Shown: positions 1 through 5,557 of the stretch, piece after piece
Layout: every line of letters starts with the position of its first letter
Position numbering within the stretch: position 1 is the first letter of the stretch
Notes under the pieces: generated by a model
Seen by the model: the letters and a program-made list of their open reading frames with translations, nothing else
Database searches by the model: none
Told to the model about the DNA's origin: nothing
Translations under genes and position numbers: made by a program
Assembly: GCA_900754075.1 (NCBI GenBank)
Contig: CAAEBN010000048.1
Location: 1-9,642, forward strand
Length of the DNA: 9,642 nt
From: an uncultured Collinsella sp.
GTDB taxonomy: Bacteria > Actinomycetota > Coriobacteriia > Coriobacteriales > Coriobacteriaceae
Direction: 5' to 3'

Positions 1-389
1 CCGACGACGTCCGCGAGGGCGTTGCCATCATGTGGCACGAGAACGTCGACATCTCGATCACCGGTAACTCCACCAACCCCACGCGCTTCCAGCACCCCGT
101 CGCTGGCACCTACAAGAAGGAGCGCATCGAGGCTGGCAAGAAGTACTTCTCCGTCGCTTCTGGTGGCGGCACTGGCCGTACCCTGCACCCGGACAACATG
201 GGCGCCGGCCCTGCCTCTTACGGCATGACCGACACCATGGGCCGTATGCACTCCGACGCCCAGTTCGCCGGTTCTTCCTCCGTGCCTGCGCACGTCGACA
301 TGATGGGTCTCATCGGCATGGGCAACAACCCCATGGTCGGTGCCACCGTCGCCTGCGCTGTCGCCGTCGAGGAGGCCCTCAAGGCCTAA
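1..389 (+). CDS. GGGtGRT-family protein, C-terminal part (5' end outside window)
   Basis: Only the last 128 codons are present. The reading frame is open from base 3 to a TAA at 387-389. The translation carries the motif GGGTGRTLHPDNMG, the signature that names the Pfam family 'GGGtGRT protein', followed by a conserved-looking stretch (GPASYGMTDTMGRMHSD) and a Gly/Met/Val-rich C-terminus. The family is about 330 residues long, so roughly 60% of the gene lies upstream. To my knowledge its function is not established; it occurs in anaerobic gut bacteria such as Clostridia, Bacteroidetes and Coriobacteriia. No signal peptide or membrane segment is seen in this part. An intrinsic terminator follows 35 nt after the stop, so this is the last gene of its transcript. 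The family call rests on recognising the motif. No biochemical role is claimed. Confidence 0.85.
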   Translation, partial: DDVREGVAIMWHENVDISITGNSTNPTRFQHPVAGTYKKERIEAGKKYFSVASGGGTGRTLHPDNMGAGPASYGMTDTMGRMHSDAQFAGSSSVPAHVDMMGLIGMGNNPMVGATVACAVAVEEALKA

Positions 390-423
390 TCGCGCCTGCG
401 CGATGCTCATATAGTTGAGCTTT

Positions 424-458
424 AGAGCCGCCACCTTTCGAAGTGGCGGCTCTTTTTT
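424..458 (+). terminator. Intrinsic terminator of the GGGtGRT-family gene
   Basis: A perfect 11-bp stem (AGAGCCGCCAC at 424-434 with GTGGCGGCTCT at 443-453) closes an 8-nt loop and runs into a tract of six T (453-458). This is a textbook Rho-independent terminator for the + strand gene ending at 389. Confidence 0.95.
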
Positions 459-701
459 ATTCACGCTGCCATAAAGTAGTCCATCACCGGTATATCAGTT
501 GCGGTGATATACGGACTGAATAACGCCTTCACATGCCAAAACAGTCCCTATTTCACCGCAACTTATTGAGGGGATGGGGGCAGAGCGATCGGACACTCTT
601 GACGCCCACCTGCCATATTTGCCCTTTACCGAAACGTGAGTCCTTTGCAAGACATTTGCCGATCAACCATGCGACAATGCGCCGGACGAGAAAGGAATCC
701 G
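459..701 (+). other. Non-coding region upstream of the flavoprotein gene
   Basis: This is the rest of a 312-nt gap between the GGGtGRT gene and the flavoprotein start. It holds the inverted repeat at 478-563 (separate entry), a purine-rich run near 568-586 and an isolated TTGACG hexamer at 599-604. That hexamer could be a -35 element, but no good -10 sits at the right distance. The ribosome binding site GAGAAAGGA lies at 688-696. Short open frames here have no recognisable product and no ribosome binding site that I would trust. Confidence 0.6.
478..563. repeat. Near-perfect 22-bp inverted repeat with competing hairpins
   Basis: Bases 497-518 are complementary to 542-563 at 20 of 22 positions: 11 bp, a T/T mismatch, 3 bp, a C/C mismatch, then 6 bp. 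The spacer is 23 nt. The left arm also takes part in two other pairings. GTATATCA (490-497) matches TGATATAC (505-512), flanked by AGTCC (478-482) and GGACT (513-517). ATCACCG (483-489) matches CGGTGAT (502-508). All three structures share bases and exclude one another. ATATC-N9-GATAT (492-510) also has the T-N11-A form of a LysR-type regulator box. There is no T-tract after the right arm, so it is not a simple terminator. The complementarity is seen directly; a regulatory role for the gene at 702 is inferred. Confidence 0.75.
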
Positions 702-2228
702 ATGGAATCGACTGATGTACTGGTAATTGGATCTGGCATTGCGGGCCTTTGCGCCGCCATAGAAGCAGCAAGCGCGGGCGCAACCGTTGCCATCGCAAGC
801 GCCGGCAAGACCATGAGCGGATCGAGCTTTTTCCCGGGCACCTGGGGTCTGGGCCTTATTGGCCCCGTCGACGAGGGCGACGAGCAGGACCTCATCGACA
901 CCATCCAGGCCGTGGGCGGCGACGTTGCCGACCCCACGCTCGTCCAGACGTTTGTCCACGGTATTCCTCAGGCCATCCAATGGCTCGAGCAGGATCTAGG
1001 TGTTGAGCTCCAGCGTCCGCAAAGTGCCGCGAGCGCCCAGCAGAAGCAGTTTATCCCCTGCTTTGACCATAAGACGCGTATGTGGCGCGGCCTCACCCGC
1101 AAGCCGCTTGAAGACGCGTGTACGGCCCAGATCGAGTCGCTCGGCATTCGCTTACTCCCCCGCCATGAGCTTATCGACCTTGTTGAGGACTCAAACGGCA
1201 GGACCATCGGCGCCGTGCTCTTTGACCACGCAAGCGGACGCCTCGAAACCATTGCGGCCAACGCCACCATCATTGCCGCCGGCGGCACGGGCGGACTGTT
1301 CGAGCGCAGTCTTACTTCGGCCGACGTGCTCAGCTCCTCGCAGGCCATCGCGCTAGCGCACGGTGCGACCCTTACGAATATAGAGTTCATGCAGATGATG
1401 CCCGGCTTCATTGAACCTAAGCGCAACCTGGTCTTTAACGAGAAGACCTGGCGCTACGTCAAGTTCGACCAACCGGTCGATATTGCCGACGAAAAGCTAG
1501 AAAATCTGCTTGAGCAACGCTCCGGATATGGTCCTTTCACCTCGCGTTTGGCCTCCCGCGCCATCGATCTTGCCATCGACCAAGCGGGAGCCGAGGGCCT
1601 AGCGCTGCACTACGACTTCCCCCAGGAGAATGTCCCAGAGTTTGTGCAGACCTTTGCCTCGTGGCTCCAGGACGAGCACGGCATTGCCCCGACTGATGAA
1701 ATGCGCGTGGCGATGTACGCCCACGCTGCCAACGGCGGCATCAAGATCGACAAGACAGCCTTCACGGGCGTCGAGGGACTCTATGCTTGCGGTGAGGCGA
1801 CAGGCGGCATGCACGGCGCCGATCGCATCGGCGGCCTGTCGAGCGCAAACGGCATCGTGTTCGGGCGCATTGCGGGCGCTTCAGCGGCTCAGGCGGCGCA
1901 GGAAGTTCCAGAGGCAGCCCTGAAGGTGGATATCGCCCTCCCCCAGCATGGGATTGCCGCAACAGATGCTGAGCGCCTGACCCGCAGCCTCAAACACACG
2001 ATGAGCACCTACTGCATGATAAATCGCACCGAGACGGGCCTTTCCGCGGCACTGCAGGAGCTTGAGGGTCTGAAATCAGAATCCGCAGCCTTGAGCATGA
2101 AGGATGCCCGAGACAGCCAAATCACAGCCCTCTCCCGCCTACAATCGCAGCTTCTGCTGGCAACGGAGATGGTCAAAGCCATGCGCATGCGGACCGAAAG
2201 CCTGGGTTCGCACTATCGAGCGAACTAA
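702..2228 (+). CDS. FAD-dependent oxidoreductase, fumarate reductase / L-aspartate oxidase superfamily
   Basis: This is a 508-aa soluble flavoprotein. The N-terminal FAD dinucleotide fold is plain: DVLVIGSGIAGLCAA with GxGxxG at 10-15. A second FAD segment is IAAGGTGGLF (191-200), and the C-terminal FAD contact is YACGEATGGMHGADRIGG (361-378). The helical tail ends RTESLGSHYR, like the C-terminal domain of SdhA/FrdA. Compared with FrdA, a substrate His (in AHAANGG, H341) and a substrate Arg (HGADR, R375) appear kept. The His of the EFMQFHPTG motif is Met here (EFMQMMPGF, 228-236). The His that binds FAD covalently in FrdA is absent (SGSSFFPG), so FAD is probably non-covalent. There is no Tat or Sec signal and no iron-sulfur or membrane-anchor subunit gene nearby, so it likely acts alone in the cytoplasm. 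ATG 702 is chosen over the ATG at 636 because GAGAAAGGA sits 5 nt before it and the FAD fold begins four residues in. Automatic labels of NadB or fumarate reductase are not safe; the substrate is unknown. Confidence 0.9.
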   Translation: MESTDVLVIGSGIAGLCAAIEAASAGATVAIASAGKTMSGSSFFPGTWGLGLIGPVDEGDEQDLIDTIQAVGGDVADPTLVQTFVHGIPQAIQWLEQDLGVELQRPQSAASAQQKQFIPCFDHKTRMWRGLTRKPLEDACTAQIESLGIRLLPRHELIDLVEDSNGRTIGAVLFDHASGRLETIAANATIIAAGGTGGLFERSLTSADVLSSSQAIALAHGATLTNIEFMQMMPGFIEPKRNLVFNEKTWRYVKFDQPVDIADEKLENLLEQRSGYGPFTSRLASRAIDLAIDQAGAEGLALHYDFPQENVPEFVQTFASWLQDEHGIAPTDEMRVAMYAHAANGGIKIDKTAFTGVEGLYACGEATGGMHGADRIGGLSSANGIVFGRIAGASAAQAAQEVPEAALKVDIALPQHGIAATDAERLTRSLKHTMSTYCMINRTETGLSAALQELEGLKSESAALSMKDARDSQITALSRLQSQLLLATEMVKAMRMRTESLGSHYRAN

Positions 2229-2382
2229 GCCGAGCACCCATCTAGAGCAGTACACAACCTCTCAATACATATAGGCCCCGTACACGCTCACGTGGCCCAT
2301 TCATGTCCGCACGACCGCATATCCTTATTCTAAATATAGAGTGGGCAAAGCCGTGTAGACAACGGACTAGAGAGGAAGCGAT

Positions 2383-2748
2383 ATGGACAGTAGAGATATC
2401 GAGAAGTGGCGTGTCGAACTTGATAGCTACGCCCATGAGGAAAATGGCGTCGAATACTGGCTCGCACGAGATTTAATGGTACCCATGGGGTACACGCGAT
2501 GGGAAAACTTCGCCGAAGTTGTTAAAAGGGCGAAAGTCTCGTGCGAAACAAACAAAACCCCAGTTGATTCCCATTTTCGTGATACCACGAAAATGGTAAC
2601 TGCCGGTGTCGCCGCCCGCGCGGTTAAAGACTTCAAACTGACGCGCTACGCATGCTATTTAATCGCCCAAAACGGAGACCCAAACAAGCCCGAAATCGCG
2701 CTCGCACAGGCGTACTTCGCCGTGCAGGCGGCCGCTGCGGCGCTATAG
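2383..2748 (+). pseudogene. dinD: DinD-like (DNA-damage-inducible protein D) gene, truncated after its N-terminal half
   Basis: The 121-aa product matches the start of E. coli DinD in order and spacing: NGVEYWLARDLM, MGYTRWENF, RAKVSCE, a DSHF segment, then LTRYACYLIAQNGDPNKPEIA and QAYFAVQ. E. coli DinD is about 274 aa. Here similarity ends exactly after FAVQ, where TRxQE would follow, and five alanines, a leucine and a stop take over. None of the three forward frames downstream resumes the family, so the 3' half is missing rather than frameshifted. The start is credible (AGAGGAAG about 6 nt before ATG). Base composition is by eye less GC-rich than the neighbours, which suits acquired DNA. 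No LexA-type box was recognised upstream. It sits tail to tail with the tRNA operon, a common place for mobile-element scars. The short form might still be expressed, but I read it as a remnant. Confidence 0.75.
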
Positions 2749-2825
2749 CGCCTTGCGCGCTGCGCTGGTAAATGCTTACGCATTTCCTCAGCTCCGCGCC
2801 CTTTCGGGTTCGACCCCATGCGCGG
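2739..2825. repeat. Cluster of palindromes following the truncated dinD
   Basis: Three inverted repeats lie back to back. GGCGCTATAGCGCC (2739-2752) is a perfect 14-bp palindrome spanning the dinD stop. AAATGC-TTAC-GCATTT (2770-2785) is a hairpin flanked by further GC-rich complementarity. CCGCGC (2794-2799) pairs with GCGCGG (2820-2825) and encloses GGGT-TCG-ACCC (2806-2816). No T-tract follows. It could be a REP-like dispersed repeat or the scar of a mobile element; the sequence alone does not say which. Confidence 0.5.
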
Positions 2826-2830
2826 TTAAC

Positions 2831-2862
2831 AAAAAAAGCGACCAGCCGAAGCCAGTCGCTTT
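2831..2862 (-). terminator. Intrinsic terminator of the tRNA-His/tRNA-Lys operon
   Basis: On the minus strand, AAGCGAC (from 2861 to 2855) pairs with GTCGCTT (2842 to 2836) around a 12-nt interior with a CTTCGG-type loop. A run of T follows (the A-tract at 2831-2837 on the + strand). It lies 10 nt downstream of the tRNA-Lys CCA end. Confidence 0.85.
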
Positions 2863-2871
2863 AACATGCTT

Positions 2872-2947
2872 TGGTGGGCCGTCAGGGGGTCGAACCCTGG
2901 ACCTTGGGATTAAGAGTCCCCTGCTCTACCAACTGAGCTAACGACCC
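2872..2947 (-). tRNA. tRNA-Lys, anticodon CTT
   Basis: This is a complete 76-nt cloverleaf on the minus strand. The acceptor arm GGGTCGT/ACGGCCC contains one G-T pair. The D arm is GCTC/GAGC, the anticodon loop is CTCTTAA (anticodon CTT, reads AAG), and the T arm is CAGGG-TTCGACC-CCCTG. A73 and CCA are encoded. The anticodon stem has a G27-A43 mismatch at its top. It is the second gene of a two-tRNA transcript, 22 nt after tRNA-His. Confidence 0.97.
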
Positions 2948-2969
2948 GATATCAACACGAAGCAAGAAC

Positions 2970-3047
2970 TGGGGTGGGTAAAGGGACTCGAACCCTCGAC
3001 CTACGGGACCACAACCCGTCGCTCTAGCCAACTGAGCTACACCCACC
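2970..3047 (-). tRNA. tRNA-His, anticodon GTG
   Basis: This is a complete cloverleaf on the minus strand. The acceptor is GTGGGTG/TACCCAC, with the extra G-1 (base 3047) facing C73, the identity element of tRNA-His. The anticodon loop is TTGTGGT (anticodon GTG), with stem ACGGG/CCCGT. The T arm is GAGGG-TTCGAGT-CCCTT, and CCA is encoded. The D loop has one extra base. It is the first gene of the operon with tRNA-Lys. Confidence 0.97.
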
Positions 3048-3073
3048 GTGTCCTGTGCGCTTCGCGCTCGACT

Positions 3074-3102
3074 ATTATTGCAAGGAACGCCACGCGATGC
3101 AA
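3074..3102 (-). promoter_or_regulatory. Promoter of the tRNA-His/tRNA-Lys operon
   Basis: On the minus strand, TTGCAT (3102 to 3097) and AATAAT (3079 to 3074) are separated by 17 bp. The -10 matches the sigma-70 consensus at 5 of 6 positions and the -35 at 3 of 6. Transcription would begin near 3067, about 20 nt before tRNA-His. Confidence 0.6.
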
Positions 3103-3109
3103 GCCCCAA

Positions 3110-3152
3110 TTTTCAAGAATTTTGAAAAGAGTTTTTCGAACGCGTTTCGAAC
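3110..3152. promoter_or_regulatory. Operator-like repeats upstream of the aminotransferase gene
   Basis: TTTTCAA-gaatt-TTGAAAA (3110-3128) is a perfect 7-bp dyad with a 5-nt centre. It is followed by two copies of TTTCGAAC (3134-3141 and 3145-3152) starting 11 bp apart, one helical turn, each containing the palindrome TTCGAA. They lie between two divergent units, the tRNA operon and the aminotransferase. No clear -35/-10 pair for the + strand was found among them. The repeats are seen directly; protein binding is inferred. Confidence 0.4.
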
Positions 3153-3212
3153 AATTCCCACCGGTTTCATAGGAGTAAACTTGCCCCACTGCAAATGCTC
3201 GAAAGGACAAGC

Positions 3213-4394
3213 ATGAAAGAACTCTCCAACCGTACGGCGACATTTACCGATTCGGTCATCCGCCGCATGACGCGCATCTCCAATAAGTACGGTGCCGTCA
3301 ACCTCTCGCAGGGCTTCCCCGACTTCGATCCCCCGGTGCAGTTGCTCGAGAGCCTCGGCACTATCGCGACCGACCCCGAGCCGCTCTATCACCAGTACTC
3401 CATCACTTGGGGTTCCCAGGCCATGCGCGAGGCGCTCGCGACCAAGCAGGAGCACTTTATGGGCATGCCGATCAACCCCAACGAGAACATCGTAGTCACA
3501 TGCGGCTCCACCGAGGCCATGATGGCCGCCATGATGACGGTTACGAACCCCGGAGACAAGGTCGTCATCTTCTCGCCGTTCTACGAGAACTACGGTGCCG
3601 ACACGATTCTCTCGGGCGCTGAGCCCATCTATGTGCCGCTCAACCCGCCCACGTTCGACTTCGATCGAGAGGTCCTCGAGGCGGCCTTCCGCGACAACGA
3701 CCCCAAGGCCATCGTCCTGTGCAACCCGTCCAACCCCTGCGGCAAGGTCTTTACGCGCGAGGAGCTCACTTTTATTGCCGACCTGTGCAAAAAGTACGAC
3801 GCCTACTGCATCACCGACGAGGTCTACGAGCACATCGTCTACGCGCCCCACGAGCACGTCTATATGGCCACGTTGCCCGGCATGTTCGAACGCACCATCA
3901 GCTGCAGCTCGCTGTCCAAGACCTACTCCATCACCGGTTGGCGCCTGGGCTACACCATCGCCCCGGCCCAGATCACCGAGCGCATCAAAAAGGTCCATGA
4001 CTTCCTCACGGTGGGCGCCGCCGCTCCCCTGCAGGAGGCCGTCGTCACCGCCCTCAACTTCGACGACAGCTATTACGATGAGGTCCTCGACCTCTACACC
4101 GCCAAGCGCGACCTGTTCTGCCAAGGGCTCGACAGTATCGGTCTTGAGCATAACGTGCCGCAGGGCGCCTACTACGTCATGATGGACATCTCTGAGTTTG
4201 GCTATGACAGTGACCTCGACTTCTGCGAGGATCTCGCCTCCAAGGTTGGCGTGGGCGCCGTGCCCGGCTCGAGCTTCTTCCGCGAGCCCGTCAACCACCT
4301 GATTCGTTTCCACTTCGCCAAGCGAGACGAGACGCTTAACGCAGCACTGGAAAACCTCAAGTCGCTACGTGATAAAATCAAGCCGCGCGGGTAA
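3213..4394 (+). CDS. Pyridoxal-phosphate aminotransferase, class I/II
   Basis: This 393-aa fold-type I aminotransferase transfers an amino group from an amino acid to a 2-oxo acid, using PLP. Family landmarks are in order: NLSQGFPDFDPP (30-41), the PLP-phosphate turn TCGSTEA (96-102), NPSNPCGKVF with the PLP-contacting Asn (N174), ITDEVYEH with the pyridine-binding Asp (D202), the Schiff-base lysine in SSLSKTYSITGWRLGY (K236), and the carboxylate-binding Arg in LIRFHFA (R365). The opening motif and the LPGMFERT stretch resemble the KAT/YbdL-type subgroup (methionine, aromatic or kynurenine substrates) more than AspC. The exact substrate cannot be read from sequence. Length is normal and no key residue is missing. 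ATG 3213 is preferred over ATG 3195 because GAAAGGA lies 5 nt before it and the earlier ATG has no ribosome binding site. It is a monocistronic unit: palindromic repeats lie upstream and a terminator starts 25 nt after the stop. Confidence 0.95.
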   Translation: MKELSNRTATFTDSVIRRMTRISNKYGAVNLSQGFPDFDPPVQLLESLGTIATDPEPLYHQYSITWGSQAMREALATKQEHFMGMPINPNENIVVTCGSTEAMMAAMMTVTNPGDKVVIFSPFYENYGADTILSGAEPIYVPLNPPTFDFDREVLEAAFRDNDPKAIVLCNPSNPCGKVFTREELTFIADLCKKYDAYCITDEVYEHIVYAPHEHVYMATLPGMFERTISCSSLSKTYSITGWRLGYTIAPAQITERIKKVHDFLTVGAAAPLQEAVVTALNFDDSYYDEVLDLYTAKRDLFCQGLDSIGLEHNVPQGAYYVMMDISEFGYDSDLDFCEDLASKVGVGAVPGSSFFREPVNHLIRFHFAKRDETLNAALENLKSLRDKIKPRG

Positions 4395-4419
4395 GAACGG
4401 CCCGGCAACTAAAGCAACC

Positions 4420-4462
4420 AAAGAAGCCCCGCACTGCCCGCCGCGTTGCAGGGCTTCTTTTT
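4420..4462 (+). terminator. Intrinsic terminator of the aminotransferase gene
   Basis: AAGAAGCCC (4421-4429) pairs with GGGCTTCTT (4451-4459). After one mismatch, GCA (4431-4433) pairs with TGC (4447-4449). A T run completes it (4458-4462). Confidence 0.92.
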
Positions 4463-4469
4463 ATAGCGA

Positions 4470-4497
4470 TTTCTTAAATGGTTTAGAGCTCTATACT
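4470..4497 (+). promoter_or_regulatory. Probable promoter of the ROK kinase gene
   Basis: A good -10 hexamer, TATACT (4492-4497), lies about 39 nt before the kinase ATG. The best -35 candidate, TTTCTT at 4470-4475 with a 16-bp spacer, is weak. It sits just after the preceding terminator, where a new promoter is expected. Confidence 0.4.
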
Positions 4498-4535
4498 TTA
4501 GTCACGGAGCAACTCGTCCCAGAGAGAGGAATAGT

Positions 4536-5429
4536 ATGGCAGAGCAGCAGCTTATCGGAGCACTCGAGGCCGGCGGCACCAAGATGGTGTGCGCCACGGG
4601 CTATGCGGACGGTACGGTCCTGGAGCGTGAGCAGATCGCGACCACGACCCCGCAGGAGACCGTCGAGGCCGTCAACGCATGGTTTGCAGACAAGGGCATC
4701 GCCGCCCTGGGCATCGGCGCCTTTGGCCCCACCGCGGTCAACCCCACCTCGCCCCAATACGGCAAGATCCTGGAGACGCCCAAGACCGCATGGCGTTACT
4801 TTGACCTGCTGGGCACCATCCGAAACGAGCTCAACGTCCCCTGCGGCTACGACACCGACGTCAACGTCGCCTGCCTGGGCGAGGTCACCTTTGGTTGCGC
4901 CCAGGGCCTCACTGACGTTGTCTACCTGACCATCGGCACCGGTGTGGGCGCTGGTGTGCTCTCGGGCGGCCAGCTCGTGCACGGCATGATGCACCCCGAG
5001 GCCGGCCACATCCTGGTCACGCGCGACCCGCGCGACACCATCGGCGAGCATAGCGCCTGCCCCTTCCACGACAACTGCCTCGAGGGCCTCATCGCCGGCC
5101 CCGGCGTTAAAAAGCGCTGGGATGGCAAGAGCGCCGGAGACATGGCCGATGACCCGGAGGCCATGGACCTGCTCGCAGGCTATCTGGCACAGGCGCTCAT
5201 GACCTACACGCTGTGCTATGCCCCGCAGAAGATCATCATCGGCGGCGGTGTGGCCGACCACACCCCTATCGTGCCGCTCGCACGCAAAAAGTGTGCCGAG
5301 ATGCTCAACGGCTACATCGTCACGCCCGAGGTCAACGATATCGACACCTACATCGTCAACAATAGCCTTGAGGGCAAGCAGGGCATCATGGGCTGCCTGG
5401 CCCTGGGTGCCGCCGCGCTTCAGCAGTAG
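4536..5429 (+). CDS. ROK-family fructokinase-like sugar kinase
   Basis: This 297-aa cytoplasmic kinase most likely phosphorylates fructose (or a similar hexose) at C6 with ATP, feeding glycolysis. It shows the N-terminal ATP loop GALEAGGTK (8-16), the region of the catalytic Asp in DTDVNVACLGE (106-116, D108 the likely base), the second phosphate loop TIGTGVGAG (132-140), and a zinc module HPEAGH...CPFHDNC (153-181; likely ligands H158, C175, H178, C181). It then has CLEGLIAGPG, and IIIGGGVA (233-240) near the C-terminus. The zinc module with CPFH is typical of bacterial ROK fructokinases such as the B. subtilis YdhR/GmuE type rather than of NagC-like repressors, and no DNA-binding domain precedes it. 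Length is normal for the family. The start is supported by GAGAGAGGA ending 5 nt before the ATG. It is monocistronic and convergent with the VanZ operon. The sugar specificity is inferred from family resemblance. Confidence 0.93.
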   Translation: MAEQQLIGALEAGGTKMVCATGYADGTVLEREQIATTTPQETVEAVNAWFADKGIAALGIGAFGPTAVNPTSPQYGKILETPKTAWRYFDLLGTIRNELNVPCGYDTDVNVACLGEVTFGCAQGLTDVVYLTIGTGVGAGVLSGGQLVHGMMHPEAGHILVTRDPRDTIGEHSACPFHDNCLEGLIAGPGVKKRWDGKSAGDMADDPEAMDLLAGYLAQALMTYTLCYAPQKIIIGGGVADHTPIVPLARKKCAEMLNGYIVTPEVNDIDTYIVNNSLEGKQGIMGCLALGAAALQQ

Positions 5430-5513
5430 GCGCGCCAAAGGGGCGCCACGTCGTCCAGCAATCCCATCCTACGGAATAACGCCGCCACGCCCTGTATAAG
5501 CCCCCAAACAAAG

Positions 5514-5557
5514 AAAGGCCGCCTAGGACCAAGCAATGTGTCCTAGGCGGCCTTTTT
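5514..5557. terminator. Bidirectional intrinsic terminator between convergent units
   Basis: A perfect 16-bp stem (AAAGGCCGCCTAGGAC at 5514-5529 with its complement at 5540-5555) closes a 10-nt loop. T5 follows on the + strand (5553-5557) and a T-rich run on the minus strand (TTTCTTTG). It serves the kinase gene (+), which ends 84 nt upstream, and the VanZ-like gene (-), whose stop codon (5543-5545) lies inside the stem. A second, imperfect GC hairpin without a T-tract occupies 5429-5447 next to the kinase stop. Confidence 0.95.

Noticed and set aside
478..563. CRISPR-like repeats or integron attC site
   Set aside because: There are only two arms, in inverted rather than direct orientation, with no regular spacer series and no paired attC core sites; no cas or integrase gene is in the window.
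702..2228. Annotation as L-aspartate oxidase (nadB)
   Set aside because: The FAD fold fits, but the EFxQFHPT and ATGDG-type motifs of NadB are not preserved, and nadA/nadC are not adjacent.
2229..2382. LexA/SOS box upstream of the dinD remnant
   Set aside because: No dyad of the GAAC-N4-GTTC type or the CTGT-N8-ACAG type was found; only an AT-rich stretch near 2331-2340 without a matching -35.
2794..2825. Possible third tRNA or tRNA fragment (GGGTTCGACCCC resembles a T arm)
   Set aside because: The pairing around the T-like loop fails for a 5-bp T stem and 7-bp acceptor, and no D or anticodon arm is present.
2753..2941. 62-codon open frame on the + strand
   Set aside because: It runs through the tRNA operon terminator and most of tRNA-Lys on the opposite strand, so it is not a gene.
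3075..4313. 412-codon open frame on the minus strand
   Set aside because: It is the mirror frame of the aminotransferase and runs into the tRNA promoter region. The aminotransferase has all its catalytic motifs; this frame has none.
4491..5438. 315-codon open frame on the minus strand
   Set aside because: It is antisense to the complete ROK kinase. Its Gly/Val/Asp/Ala-rich product looks like reversed high-GC coding sequence.
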